A stretch of DNA of 64,000 nt, taken from the NCBI GenBank assembly GCA_003225555.1, contig QIAM01000006.1:124001-188000 (forward strand), given 5' to 3'. The notes beneath the pieces were generated by a model. It saw only the letters and a program-made list of their open reading frames with translations. It did no database searches and had not been told where the DNA came from. Both the position numbers and the translations under genes were made by a program. This document shows positions 18,501-28,150 of this stretch, piece after piece; positions within the stretch are counted from its first letter, which is position 1, and each line of letters opens with the position of its first letter. The DNA comes from Acidobacteriota bacterium. GTDB lineage: Bacteria; Acidobacteriota; Terriglobia; Terriglobales; Acidobacteriaceae.

Positions 18501-18914
18501 TCACTCCCCCATTACCTTCACGATCACCCGCTTGTCACGCTGCCCATCGAACTCCGCGTAAAAGATCCGCTGCCAGGTCCCCAGATCCAGCTTGCCCGAC
18601 GTAATCGGCACGATGACTTCATGATGAATCAGCAGTGCCTTGAGGTGCGAGTCGCCGTTATCCTCGCCGGTCTCGTGATGTTTGTAGTCCTCGCGAAACG
18701 GAGCCAGATGCTCCAACCACTGGTCGATGTCTTCAATCAGTCCGCTCTCATTGTCGTTGACGTAAACGCCGGCGGTAATGTGCATGGCCGATACCAGCAC
18801 CATGCCTTCCTTCACCCCGCTCTTTCTGGTGATCTCTTCAACCTGCGGCGTGATATGCACATAGGCGCGATGTGTCTTGGTATGAAACTTCAGGTATTCG
18901 GTAAGGACTTTCAT
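18501..18914 (-). CDS. YjbQ/UPF0047 family protein
   Basis: This 137-residue protein matches the secondary thiamine-phosphate synthase / YjbQ group, a compact metal-binding fold. Conserved features visible are [14 protein letters not shown], a histidine-rich segment [17 protein letters not shown], and [14 protein letters not shown] near the end. Some members replace thiamine-phosphate synthase weakly; the normal role is unclear. The ATG at 18914 is preceded by AGGAG at about 7 bases, which favours it over the ATG at 18944. Confidence 0.93.
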   Translation of the reverse strand: MKVLTEYLKFHTKTHRAYVHITPQVEEITRKSGVKEGMVLVSAMHITAGVYVNDNESGLIEDIDQWLEHLAPFREDYKHHETGEDNGDSHLKALLIHHEVIVPITSGKLDLGTWQRIFYAEFDGQRDKRVIVKVMGE

Positions 18915-19042
18915 TCCTTGAACTCCTGCCTTGAATGCTTCCACCGATTCTACCGAAGCCTCAGCTAAACGTTGGCCTCATTACCTCCGTCACCTCGTCC
19001 CGCCCCCTCGTAATTACAGAAAAGCACAACCTGCCGTTAATA

Positions 19043-19291
19043 ATGGGAGATGCGTGGAGGCGCTACTTCGTGGAGTTGAGGCTTGATTACTTGTCGTGCG
19101 TTCTTACTGTGGTTTCAACAATCCTGATTGGAAAGCGGCATTGGGAAGGATGGATTCTGGCCAGCATCAACAGCGTGATCATCTGCGTGATCGCGCTTCA
19201 CACCGAACAACTCGGCTTCATCCCCGCCAATCTGTTTTGCCTCGTGCTGTACGGGTTCAATCTGCGCTCCTGGCGTAGGGCGGCCCACTGA
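19043..19291 (+). CDS. Small two-helix membrane protein
   Basis: The gene encodes 82 residues with two hydrophobic segments (about 14-31 and 40-70), ending with a basic tail (NLRSWRRAAH). The pattern GWILASINSVIICVIAL then LFCLVLYGFNLRSW resembles the last part of PnuC-type transporters, but it is too short to be one. The start at 19043 is the last ATG before the membrane part; no strong ribosome site is visible. Confidence 0.45.
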   Translation: MGDAWRRYFVELRLDYLSCVLTVVSTILIGKRHWEGWILASINSVIICVIALHTEQLGFIPANLFCLVLYGFNLRSWRRAAH

Positions 19292-19368
19292 ATTGTTCAA
19301 GCGCGCCGCGGGTCTCAGAAATGGCGTGCACATCTGCTGCTTTTCGCGGATAATTCCATGCTCCGCCC

Positions 19369-21252
19369 ATGGATGCATCGCACAGCGAGCTGGAAGCGAT
19401 TCGCCGGATTCTGGCCGATCTCATGGCTCGAGTCTATCGAATCGAGCGCGAGCTTCGGATCCGCACTGAATCAGCCGCTGAACCATCCACGGTTGAGCCT
19501 ACTCAGCCTTCACCGGCCAAACCGGTTGTCGACGAGGTAACATCAGCGAATTCAGCCCCGCCGGTTCTACCTCCTCCCCGCATTCCCCCGATTGCGACAA
19601 CACCCTTCAAGACCGAGATCGACTCCGATCTCGAATCGCGCATCGGCTCGCACTGGCTCAACCGCATCGGCATCGCCGCAGTCTTGATCGGAATTTCCTA
19701 TTTCCTGAAGTACGCCTTCGACAACAACTGGATCGGCCCGGCCGGAAGGGTGACCATCGGTCTGCTCGCTGGAATTGCGGTGGTCGTGTGGAGCGAGCGC
19801 TTTCGCGCCAAGGGCTACAAAGCCTTCTCCTACTCGCTCAAAGCCGTGGGAATCGGAACACTTTATCTCTCGGTGTGGGCCGCATTTCAGGTCTACAGCC
19901 TGATTCCCAGTGGCCCTGCCTTTGTCATGATGCTTGCCGTGACCTCGGCCACCGCCGCCATGGCTTGGGCGCAGGACGCACAACTGCTGGCCGCGTTCGC
20001 GCTTACCGGGGGCTTCTCCACACCACTTCTGCTGTCAACCGGGCAGAACCGCGAGGTGGCTTTGTTTTCCTATGTAATCTTGCTCGACCTGGCCACGTTG
20101 TTCCTGGTCATGTTCAAGCCTTGGCGACGACTCCTCGTCATGAGCTTCGCGGGCACGCTGTTGCTTTATATCGGGTGGTATTCCAGCTTTTATTCCCGCA
20201 ATCAGCTGGGTCTTACTCTGACCTTTGCCACGTTGTTTTTCGCCATCTTTGCAATCGCACCCCTGGTCACGCTACAGCCGGAAGGGGAAGCTCCGCTGTT
20301 GGCTTCGATTCCCGCGGTTCTGGCGTTCGCGAATGCCGGAGTTTATTTCCTCCAGGCCTACGTCGTGATCGAAGAAGTCGACAAGACGGACATGGCGTGG
20401 TTCGCTTTGGCGTTGGCTGCCGTTTACATTTTTCTCAGCCGCCAGGTTCATATCAGAAGGATCACTCCCGGCGCTAGCCAGATCCTCCACTTTCTCCATC
20501 TCGCCGTTGCTCTCGGCTTCATCACCGTGGCGATACCTATTCGACTGAATGCCCACTGGATCACCATCGGATGGTTCGTGGAAGCCGGAATACTTCTCTG
20601 GGTGGCGGATCGCATCAAGTCTGAGCTGCTGAACGTTTTTGCACTGGCGGCGCTCGCGCTCGGAGTCGTCCGGCTGCTCTTGATCGACAACTTCACCACC
20701 ACGCAGCTCATCTTCAACATGCGAATGGCCACTTACACCGTGGCCGTCATCGTATTGGGCGCAGTCGCATGGTACGCCGCCCGTCGTACCGACGAGCCCG
20801 GCCGCACGGTTGCCGCGGTCGCGGTTGTGGCGCTGAATGCGCTCGCCCTGATCGCCCTCAGCCACGAGGTAGCCGACTACTATGGCAGGCAGATCACCGC
20901 TCTAATGCCCGCTCGTGGCCACTGGACTCCCGCCGACAGAAATGACTGGCGAGGCATCGAGATAGAACGTGGTTTCTCTTATTCCGCGCTGTGGATGGCT
21001 TACGGTGCCATGCTGATGGTGGTCGGCTTCCTTCGCCGTTCTGCTTTTGTTCGCTGGCAGGCTTTGCTGCTGATCGCTGCGACCATCGTCAAAGTCTTCC
21101 TCTACGATGTTTCCCAACTCGACCGCGGATACCGCATCGTCAGCTTCATCGTGCTCGGCGCCTTACTCTTAGCCATTTCATTCGTCTATCAACGGGACTG
21201 GCTTCAGCTCTCCGCGCGAAGGAACAAGGAAGGAGCGTCGAGCAGTACATGA
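19369..21252 (+). CDS. DUF2339 polytopic membrane protein
   Basis: This 627-residue protein has a short N-terminal coiled coil (about 1-35), a Pro-rich linker (about 40-80), the conserved ESRIGSHWLNRIGIAAVLIG start of the DUF2339 domain, and then some 14 or more membrane helices to the end. DUF2339 proteins are abundant but have no established role. The stop overlaps the next start (ATGA), and that gene is DUF3999. This pairing recurs across bacteria and suggests that the two work as one membrane complex, possibly in envelope or lipid/polymer handling (inference). Confidence 0.9.
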   Translation: MDASHSELEAIRRILADLMARVYRIERELRIRTESAAEPSTVEPTQPSPAKPVVDEVTSANSAPPVLPPPRIPPIATTPFKTEIDSDLESRIGSHWLNRIGIAAVLIGISYFLKYAFDNNWIGPAGRVTIGLLAGIAVVVWSERFRAKGYKAFSYSLKAVGIGTLYLSVWAAFQVYSLIPSGPAFVMMLAVTSATAAMAWAQDAQLLAAFALTGGFSTPLLLSTGQNREVALFSYVILLDLATLFLVMFKPWRRLLVMSFAGTLLLYIGWYSSFYSRNQLGLTLTFATLFFAIFAIAPLVTLQPEGEAPLLASIPAVLAFANAGVYFLQAYVVIEEVDKTDMAWFALALAAVYIFLSRQVHIRRITPGASQILHFLHLAVALGFITVAIPIRLNAHWITIGWFVEAGILLWVADRIKSELLNVFALAALALGVVRLLLIDNFTTTQLIFNMRMATYTVAVIVLGAVAWYAARRTDEPGRTVAAVAVVALNALALIALSHEVADYYGRQITALMPARGHWTPADRNDWRGIEIERGFSYSALWMAYGAMLMVVGFLRRSAFVRWQALLLIAATIVKVFLYDVSQLDRGYRIVSFIVLGALLLAISFVYQRDWLQLSARRNKEGASSST

Positions 21253-22472
21253 GAAACGCCCTGCCGTTGCTGCTGTTTCTGGCCTTCGCTCCTGCCGATC
21301 CTCCAGAGCCGGCCATTTCCTATTTCACCAACGTGCGCGAGGTTCAAATCGCACAACCAGACCGGCAAAACTTCTTCATCGCCGATGAAGAACTCTGGAA
21401 TCACTCCCGTCCCGACCTGGGTGACCTGCGACTCTACGACGGGGCGTCTCCCGTCCAGTATTCGCTCTCGGAGCAGGGCGCCGGAATTTCTTCCGAAGAC
21501 GTAGAGGCCAAAATTCTAAATCTCGGCAGCGTCTCCGGACATACCGAGTTTGATCTCGACGCGGAGAGCCTTGCTACCTACGACCGCATTCGTTTGCGGC
21601 TCGACGCCAAAGACTTTGTCGTTTCCACTTCCGTGTCAGGCTCAAACACGCTCGGCCGTGGATCCTCAACCACCCTCGCACCTTCAACCCTCTACGACTT
21701 CACCAGCGAGCAGCTAGGCTCAAATTTTGTGCTGAAGTTGCCGCCTTCGAGTTTTCGTTACCTGCACCTGAAGCTTCCTGCCGGAATCCGTCCGCAGCAA
21801 GTCAGGGGCGCGGCAGTCTACAATCTGCGCGAGCAACAGGCCTCGTGGACCAAAGTCGGTTCTTGCGCCGCGCCGCAGCAGAAACAGCGCGCAACCGTGA
21901 TCGTTTGCGATGTGCCGCCGAGAGTTCCATTGAGCCGCGTCCTGTTTGAGGCTGCGCCCGCCCAGGTGAACTTCCACCGCACGGTGAACGTTCTCGATGC
22001 AAAGGGAATCCAGCAAGCCAGCGGCGAGATCAGCCGTGTGCGAATCAACCGCGCCGGCACGCTAGTCACCGCTGAGGAGTTGGCGGTCAACGTGACCGGT
22101 ACCGTTGGTCAACTCACCATCTTTGTCGATAATGGCGACAATCCTCCTCTCGCCATCCTCTCTGCACAGCCACTCTCGCTGGAACGCCGGATCTATTTTG
22201 ATCCCCAAGGTAAGGCGGCGCTCAAACTCTATTACGGCGACGAGAAGGTACCGGCTCCGGTCTACGACTACGCCCGTTTCTTTCATTTGGATTCTTTCCC
22301 TGCGGAAGCCAGGTTGGGAGCGGGCACACCCAACCCGCAATACACCGGTCGCCCCGACGATCGCCCCTGGTCTGATCGGCACATGGGGATTCTGTGGGCC
22401 GTGATGATCCTTGCCGTGATCGCTCTAGCCCTTTTGGCGATTCGCGGACTGCGTTCGGAAGCCACACAGTAG
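21249..22472 (+). CDS. DUF3999-like secreted/membrane protein
   Basis: The product (407 aa) has an N-terminal signal peptide (MRNALPLLLFLAFAPA), a beta-rich body with repeated sandwich-like segments, and one C-terminal membrane helix (about 378-398). It fits the DUF3999 family, whose genes sit next to DUF2339. The ATG overlaps the DUF2339 stop by four bases, so translation is coupled. Two Cys (SCAAPQQ and VIVCDVP) may form a disulfide. Function unknown; probably the periplasmic partner of the polytopic protein. Confidence 0.82.
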   Translation: MRNALPLLLFLAFAPADPPEPAISYFTNVREVQIAQPDRQNFFIADEELWNHSRPDLGDLRLYDGASPVQYSLSEQGAGISSEDVEAKILNLGSVSGHTEFDLDAESLATYDRIRLRLDAKDFVVSTSVSGSNTLGRGSSTTLAPSTLYDFTSEQLGSNFVLKLPPSSFRYLHLKLPAGIRPQQVRGAAVYNLREQQASWTKVGSCAAPQQKQRATVIVCDVPPRVPLSRVLFEAAPAQVNFHRTVNVLDAKGIQQASGEISRVRINRAGTLVTAEELAVNVTGTVGQLTIFVDNGDNPPLAILSAQPLSLERRIYFDPQGKAALKLYYGDEKVPAPVYDYARFFHLDSFPAEARLGAGTPNPQYTGRPDDRPWSDRHMGILWAVMILAVIALALLAIRGLRSEATQ

Positions 22473-22665
22473 CGCTGATTCGCGATGTTGCTAACAGTCC
22501 TGCAATTGGACCCAAGAATTCACGAAGGGATGCGGCTTGTGTGCGTCTCCTCTACCTTCATGCCCATTGTGGTTCAAGGGTTGACCGGTCCCCGGATCGT
22601 AAAATCGCCATGAAAAGGCTTGTGCTAATATCAACCGTCGATTCTTTCCCTCATGAGAGGCGACT

Positions 22666-23499
22666 GTGCTGTGCAGCAAGTGCGGTGCAAGTCTTCCGAA
22701 TGGTTCTCAATCCTGTCCTGCGTGCGGCGCGCTTGAGCTTGCAACCGCCGATGACCCCACTGTCGCTGTAGCAACTCTTTCCGTTTGCTCTAAGTGTGGA
22801 ACGGGCCTGCCCGAAGGATCGCAGTTCTGCCTGAAATGCGGACATCCGGTACGCACGGAACCGATCGCCGAAGAACCAGCCACGGTCCACTTGGCCACTG
22901 CTCCGGAAAAGGTGAAGCTGGCGCAACGTCGGTCCAGGCCTCCAGTTCTACTCCTCTGCCTCGTGCTGGTGTTAGCGGGGCTGGTGGGTTGGATCGCTTA
23001 CAGCGACAATCCTGCGGCGCAGGAACTTCGCGACGATATCACTGGCGCGCGCACTCAGACGATCATCGAGACGCCCTTTTCTGTAAAGCCGCACACGTTT
23101 TCTTCCTACGAATTCACCGTCCCGCCCGGGGCCGTGGAGGTGGCGGTCACCGGCGACTTTAACGCAGCTGGCAGCCCAGCGAAGGACAAAGGCAAAGACA
23201 AAGACAAGAACGCCGACAACAATATTGAAGTTTACGTGCTCACCGAGACCGCATTCGTGGCATGGCGAGACGGATTTTCGACAGGTTCTTACTATGAAAG
23301 CGGCAGGACGGCTGGCGGCACTGTTCGTGCGAAGATTCCTTCGGGGGCGGGCCATTACTATCTTGTGTTCAGCAACAATTTCTCCGCTCGAACGGCGAAG
23401 AATGTTGAGGCCACGGTGCTGCTGCATTACCGAGCCTTGTTGTCAGAGTCGCTGACTCGATTGAGAGCGAGGTTGTGGAATGGGCTGGGCTTTGACTAA
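22666..23499 (+). CDS. Double zinc-ribbon membrane protein
   Basis: This 277-residue protein starts at GTG 22666, preceded by GAGAGG. It carries two zinc ribbons, CSKCGASLPNGSQSCPACG near residues 3-21 and CSKCGTGLPEGSQFCLKCG near 41-59, then one membrane helix (about 95-113), a short charged linker and a beta-rich C-terminal domain (about 130-260) with a Lys/Asp-rich insert (about 166-185). The layout resembles zinc-ribbon sensors in many bacteria. No partner is evident nearby. Confidence 0.75.
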   Translation: MLCSKCGASLPNGSQSCPACGALELATADDPTVAVATLSVCSKCGTGLPEGSQFCLKCGHPVRTEPIAEEPATVHLATAPEKVKLAQRRSRPPVLLLCLVLVLAGLVGWIAYSDNPAAQELRDDITGARTQTIIETPFSVKPHTFSSYEFTVPPGAVEVAVTGDFNAAGSPAKDKGKDKDKNADNNIEVYVLTETAFVAWRDGFSTGSYYESGRTAGGTVRAKIPSGAGHYYLVFSNNFSARTAKNVEATVLLHYRALLSESLTRLRARLWNGLGFD

Positions 23500-23544
23500 T
23501 ATGGGCAATGCCCTAATATGCGGAGGGGGTCGAGCGAGGGCAGG

Positions 23545-25938
23545 CTAGCGCATCGATTCTTCGATTTCAGAAACCCAATCGGGACGCTTCAAGACTTCAC
23601 GCGGCTTGGGACCGTCCGCTGCGCCCACGATTCCCTCCTGCTCCATCAAATCGATGAGATGCGCTGCACGACCGTACCCAATGCGCAATCGCCGCTGCAG
23701 CAGGGAAGTCGAAGCCTTCCCGAACTCCACAACCAGCCGCACTGCATCTTGATATAGCGGATCGTCCTCGGCTTCGCTTTCCTCTGCGGCGTCGATGGAG
23801 GCACCGGCAGGTCCAGGTTCACGCTCCTCCTTCGGAGCTTCGAGGAACTGCTGTTGATACTCGGCCGCGCCTTGTGCCTTCCAGAACTCGACGACGGCGG
23901 CAATTTCCTTCTCCGTCACAAAGGGTGCATGCAGACGATGCACGCGCGCTGATCCGGATGGCAGATACAGCATGTCGCCCTTGCCCAGCAAGGCCTCCGC
24001 ACCATTAGCATCCAGAATGGTTCGCGAATCGACTTTCGTCGCCACGCGGAATGAAACGCGCGCCGGAAAGTTCGCCTTGATCAATCCCGTAATCACATCC
24101 ACCGATGGCCGCTGCGTGGCCAGCACCAGGTGAATGCCCACGGCGCGCGCCATCTGTGCCAGGCGCGTGATCGATTCTTCCACATTGTGCGAATCGAGCA
24201 TCATCAGATCCGCCAACTCGTCGATGATGATCACGATATAGGGAATTGGCTTGTCGTCGGATTCCTCATCGAACAGGCTCGGCGTGTCTCCCTTATCGAA
24301 CAGCCGGTTGTACTGATCGATATTGCGCACACCCTTCGATGCCAGGAGCTTCAAGCGCCGCTCCATCTCGCGCACCGCGTTGCGCAGCGCGTTGGCGGCG
24401 AGTTTGGGCTCGGTGATGATCGGAGTGTAAAGATGCGGCACGCCTTCGTAGTTGCCCAGTTCAAGCCGCTTCGGATCAACAAGAATGAGTCGCACCTGCT
24501 CGGGCGTCGCCTTGTAGAGGATCGACATGATCATGGCGTTGATCGCCACGCTCTTGCCCGCGCCGGTGGAACCGGCAATCAGCAGGTGGGGCATCCCGGC
24601 GAGATCGGCGGTTACGATGCGGCCATTGATGTCCTTGCCAAGCGCCATGGTGAGCTTCGACTTCGAGCCCATGAATTCCTGTGACTCGATGTTCTCGCGC
24701 AGCCAGATGATTTCCCGATTATGGTTTGGCACCTGAATGCCGACCGTGCTCTTGCCCGCCATGCGCTCGATCAGAATGCTTTCCGCCTTCAGCGCCAGGC
24801 AGAGGTCATCGACGAGATTGGTAATGCGGCTGTACTTGATGCCGGCTTCGGGTTTGAATTCAAATGTAGTGACGACAGGGCCGGGATTGATTTGTGTGAC
24901 CTGCCCGTGAACTTCGAACTCGGCGTACTTCTCGGTCAAGACTTGCGCGAGCAGCTTCAGTTCATCGGCATCGATGGCTTGTTGTTCATCCGGACGCTGC
25001 AGGAGGCTGCTCGATGGGAGCTTGTAGCCGCCCGCGATGCGAGGCATCGTGGTTTTGGCTTTGTGGCCGCTGTCGGCTCGCTCGGTGACTTCCGGATCGC
25101 CATCTGTCGTATCCTCGGCTGCGAACGACGCCGGCAAAATTCCACCAGTGGGCGCGGTGGGTTGTTCCCTGCGCTCCTCCGCCATCATGCGTTCGATTCC
25201 CGTGCGGCGAGGTTCTGTCGCGGACAGCGCTACGGACGATTGCCGCGAGGGAACGAGTTGCGTCTTCACCAACGGCTTCGAGATCCGCCGCTTGTCCAGT
25301 TCTTTCTGCTGCTTTCTCCTGCGCCGATCCTCCTGCCAATCCTTATAGCGATTCCACAGGGCCGTGACAAACGCGAGGTGTGTCGGAGCCCATAGCTGAA
25401 TCGCCGAGAATGAGAATGCCGTCGACAGGTACAACGCGACTGCAACCATGGTCGCGCAAACGATGTATGCGCCCACCAGATTGAGGTAGTGAATCAGAAC
25501 GTCGCCCACAACCCGACCCAGCAAGCCTTCCACCGGGATCACATGCATCCACCGCAACTGTCCCGGTAGGAGCGCCAACAATGCGGGCACGAACATCGCC
25601 AGCCAGACTCCGCCCAGACTCTTCGCCATCGGAGACTGAATCTTGCGCGAGCGAAACCAGCGCGCGCCCAGGAGCGCGGCGAACAACGGCAGCAGGAAGG
25701 CTCCGATCCCGAAGAACTGGAGAACCAGGTCGGCGGCGAACGCTCCTACGACGCCAATCCAGTTGCGGGCGGCGTGAGCGGTGGTCAGCACCGAGGCACT
25801 ATTCCAAGACGGATCAAGCGGAGAGTACGAAACCAGCGAAAGGAGGAGGAGGAGCGCGAAGACGCACATCAGGAAGCCGATCAGCTCATTGAGCCGCCGG
25901 TTCGCGGTGGGGACAAAAATGCCTGCCAGGAATTCCAT
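23545..25938 (-). CDS. ftsK: DNA translocase FtsK/SpoIIIE
   Basis: About 797 residues in three parts. The N-terminal region has four membrane helices. A charged linker follows. The motor has Walker A GSTGAGKS at about residue 455, LVDPKRLELGNYEGVPHL, and Walker B IVIIIDELADLMM. The C-terminal winged-helix gamma domain (QDAVRLVVEFGKASTSLLQRRL... GYGRAA) reads KOPS sites. It moves chromosomal DNA to the right cell half at the division septum and activates XerCD recombination. The ATG at 25938 is taken over a GTG 15 bases earlier; neither has a strong ribosome site. Confidence 0.96.
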   Translation of the reverse strand: MEFLAGIFVPTANRRLNELIGFLMCVFALLLLLSLVSYSPLDPSWNSASVLTTAHAARNWIGVVGAFAADLVLQFFGIGAFLLPLFAALLGARWFRSRKIQSPMAKSLGGVWLAMFVPALLALLPGQLRWMHVIPVEGLLGRVVGDVLIHYLNLVGAYIVCATMVAVALYLSTAFSFSAIQLWAPTHLAFVTALWNRYKDWQEDRRRRKQQKELDKRRISKPLVKTQLVPSRQSSVALSATEPRRTGIERMMAEERREQPTAPTGGILPASFAAEDTTDGDPEVTERADSGHKAKTTMPRIAGGYKLPSSSLLQRPDEQQAIDADELKLLAQVLTEKYAEFEVHGQVTQINPGPVVTTFEFKPEAGIKYSRITNLVDDLCLALKAESILIERMAGKSTVGIQVPNHNREIIWLRENIESQEFMGSKSKLTMALGKDINGRIVTADLAGMPHLLIAGSTGAGKSVAINAMIMSILYKATPEQVRLILVDPKRLELGNYEGVPHLYTPIITEPKLAANALRNAVREMERRLKLLASKGVRNIDQYNRLFDKGDTPSLFDEESDDKPIPYIVIIIDELADLMMLDSHNVEESITRLAQMARAVGIHLVLATQRPSVDVITGLIKANFPARVSFRVATKVDSRTILDANGAEALLGKGDMLYLPSGSARVHRLHAPFVTEKEIAAVVEFWKAQGAAEYQQQFLEAPKEEREPGPAGASIDAAEESEAEDDPLYQDAVRLVVEFGKASTSLLQRRLRIGYGRAAHLIDLMEQEGIVGAADGPKPREVLKRPDWVSEIEESMR

Positions 25939-26107
25939 GTAGGCCGGATTCACACACCAGAGTGCAGCAACGTCCAGGTGCCTTCGTCGGCCAGAGCCCT
26001 TACATTATGCCAAGAAGCTGAGGTTCCGACAATGGAGGAAATTGCCCGTAGTGTTGACTTGGTTTCCTGCCGTAATCCCTTGCTGGAGGCCTACTTGCGA
26101 GCTTTCT

Positions 26108-27001
26108 CTAACCCGCAAGCCTGGACGCGAAGGCAAGCACCAGAATTCCCACAACGATGCGGTAGACCGCGAACGGCGCAAAGCCGCGCTTGCGCACCCA
26201 AGCCATAAACCATGCCACCGAGCCGTAAGCGACAAGGAAAGACACCACGAAGCCAATGGTGAGGACGACCCAACCATGCGGATCGATCTGCGAGACGCCA
26301 ATCGGATTTTCGCCTTTGCCTCTGAGCGATTTGAGAAGCGTGTATCCGGTGGCTGCGACCATGGTTGGCATGGAGACGAAGAACGAGAACTCCAGAGCCG
26401 CGGCGCGCGACATGCCTGCAATCTGACCTGCGGCGATGGTCGACATGGACCGCGACGTGCCTGGAAAGACGGCGGAGAGAATCTGGCAGGCTCCGATCCA
26501 GATCGATTGTGCCAGCGACATCTCTTCCATCTTCCAGGTGCGGATGCGGCTTCCGGTGGCTGCGGGTCCTGCGGCTTCCCACTTTGCGTTCCACGCGTCG
26601 ATCACCCACATCACTACGCCTCCGATCAACAACGACCAGCCAATGATGGGGAGGCTCTCCAGATGCTTGCCAATGACCTTGGTCAACAGGAAAGAAGGAA
26701 TTGCGGTGACCACGAACGCGACGGCGGTGAGGCCGAGCGGATGCGTCAAAGGCGTGCGATTGCCGCTCTCTCCGCGCGGAAACGTTGACAGGAACTTCGT
26801 GATGCGGTTCCAGAAGTAAACCGGCAGGCAGGCGATCGCCCCGAGCTGAATTACGATGGTGTACATCTTCCAATAAGGGTCAGAAAGGTTGATGTGCAGC
26901 AGCGCTTCGGCAAGCCGCAGATGCGCGGTCGAGCTGACTGGCAGAAACTCGGTGAGACCTTCCACAATTCCCAGCACTACGGATAACAAGTAGTGGTTCA
27001 A
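26108..27001 (-). CDS. uppP: Undecaprenyl-diphosphatase
   Basis: This 297-residue integral membrane enzyme of the BacA/UppP family removes a phosphate from undecaprenyl diphosphate so that the carrier lipid can be reused for peptidoglycan. The two signature regions are present: EGLTEFLPVSSTAHLRL near the N-terminus and FPGTSRSMSTIAAG in the middle. The start is a TTG at 27001, decided by GGAGG 5-6 bases upstream. About eight membrane segments are visible. The family also confers bacitracin resistance when overexpressed. Confidence 0.96.
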   Translation of the reverse strand: MNHYLLSVVLGIVEGLTEFLPVSSTAHLRLAEALLHINLSDPYWKMYTIVIQLGAIACLPVYFWNRITKFLSTFPRGESGNRTPLTHPLGLTAVAFVVTAIPSFLLTKVIGKHLESLPIIGWSLLIGGVVMWVIDAWNAKWEAAGPAATGSRIRTWKMEEMSLAQSIWIGACQILSAVFPGTSRSMSTIAAGQIAGMSRAAALEFSFFVSMPTMVAATGYTLLKSLRGKGENPIGVSQIDPHGWVVLTIGFVVSFLVAYGSVAWFMAWVRKRGFAPFAVYRIVVGILVLAFASRLAG

Positions 27002-27072
27002 TCATTCCTCCACGGAAAATCAAGGGAACAGTATCGCAGAAAAGAGTTAAAAGTCTGTTAGTAGAATGTGTC

Positions 27073-27177
27073 CTCAGCGTTCTCTGCGGATTTTCTTTGC
27101 GAACTCTGCGATTGCGTTTTTGAATACAAAAGCTTGAAGCGCAGAGGTCGCTGAGAACTGCCGCAGAGAACGCTGAG
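27073..27177. repeat. 105-base inverted-repeat element
   Basis: CTCAGCGTTCTCTGCGG (27073-27089) and its exact reverse complement (27161-27177) bound the unit, with further CTCTGCG motifs inside. Related units are at 36170-36279 and in part at 11419-11470. It fills the gap between the SH3/TPR gene and uppP. No coding content. Confidence 0.75.
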
Positions 27178-27181
27178 AAAT

Positions 27182-28150
27182 TCAATCGCTGGCGTTGCCG
27201 TAGGTGGGGATGTTTTGCTGTAGGTGGAAGATCAGCTTTCGGGCGCGCAACGCCCAATCGCTTTGGCCGTACTGGCTGACGATTTTTTGGGCGAGTGCTA
27301 GCGCGCGTCCCTTCGATTCTTCCGATTTCTTCTGATTGGCGTTGGTCCTGTAGATCTCGATCAATGCCGAGCTGCGCCACGCGGCGTTGTACAAGGCTTC
27401 GGGGGCGGCTGGAGACTGGGGGTGCTCGTTGGCATACTTCTCGTAGATGTCGGCCTCTTTGTCGGGACACTTGGGCGCGCCTTGCCAGTCTCCGCAGAGC
27501 TTGTTGTCGATCAGGTGAAAGGCGGCGAGGTCGGCCCACTTTGTGCCGGGAAACTTCTTCATCACCAGCTTCATCCACTCTTCGTCCATCTGGCCACGCA
27601 TGTAGTTCTCTTTTTCGCGCGCGGACGAACGCGTCACCACATCCGACTTCTCCATCTGCCAGCGGATATCGGCCGCGCGATAGAGGCCTTCGGCGGCGAG
27701 CGGAGAGTTCGGGAACAGATCGTAGACGCGGTAATAAAGACGCATGGCGTCCTGCGCGGCATCGCGGCGGCCGCGGCGGCGGCTGGCCTGATCTTCGGAG
27801 TCGGCGGCCTCGCCGAAGACGATCTTGTCACCGTCGGCTGTGGTGCTCATCACAACGGCTTTTCCCAGGAGCCATCCGGTGACGGTCTTGGGCGCGTTCT
27901 CTTCATCGTTGTCGCGCTCGCGTGGTGGTTCCATCATGATGGCCTGGACGTGGGTCCATTCGCGACTGGTTTCGATGATGATGAGTTCGTGGCCGCGCTG
28001 GACCTGGCTGAGCTTTGCGGCATCGACACTGGGCGCGACGCGAAGTGTCTCTTCGTGGACCAGCGTGCCGCGGAGGGCGTCAGCAAAGGAGAAACCCGTA
28101 GCAACCAGCACCACAGGGATGCCCAGAATGAGTCGCTTGATGCGTTTCAT
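27182..28150 (-). CDS. Secreted SH3-like and TPR protein
   Basis: The protein (322 aa) has a signal peptide (IPVVLVATGFSFADA) and an SH3-type segment (about 28-105: TLRVAPSVDAAKLSQVQRGHELIIIE, ending in a GWLLGKAVV turn). A helical-repeat region (about 130-310) resembles BamD/YbgF-type outer-membrane TPR proteins (YYRVYDLFPNSPLAAEGLYRAADIRW). There is no lipobox. Its start overlaps the stop of the threonine dehydratase gene by four bases. It may act in the envelope; no specific role is visible. Confidence 0.7.
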   Translation of the reverse strand: MKRIKRLILGIPVVLVATGFSFADALRGTLVHEETLRVAPSVDAAKLSQVQRGHELIIIETSREWTHVQAIMMEPPRERDNDEENAPKTVTGWLLGKAVVMSTTADGDKIVFGEAADSEDQASRRRGRRDAAQDAMRLYYRVYDLFPNSPLAAEGLYRAADIRWQMEKSDVVTRSSAREKENYMRGQMDEEWMKLVMKKFPGTKWADLAAFHLIDNKLCGDWQGAPKCPDKEADIYEKYANEHPQSPAAPEALYNAAWRSSALIEIYRTNANQKKSEESKGRALALAQKIVSQYGQSDWALRARKLIFHLQQNIPTYGNASD

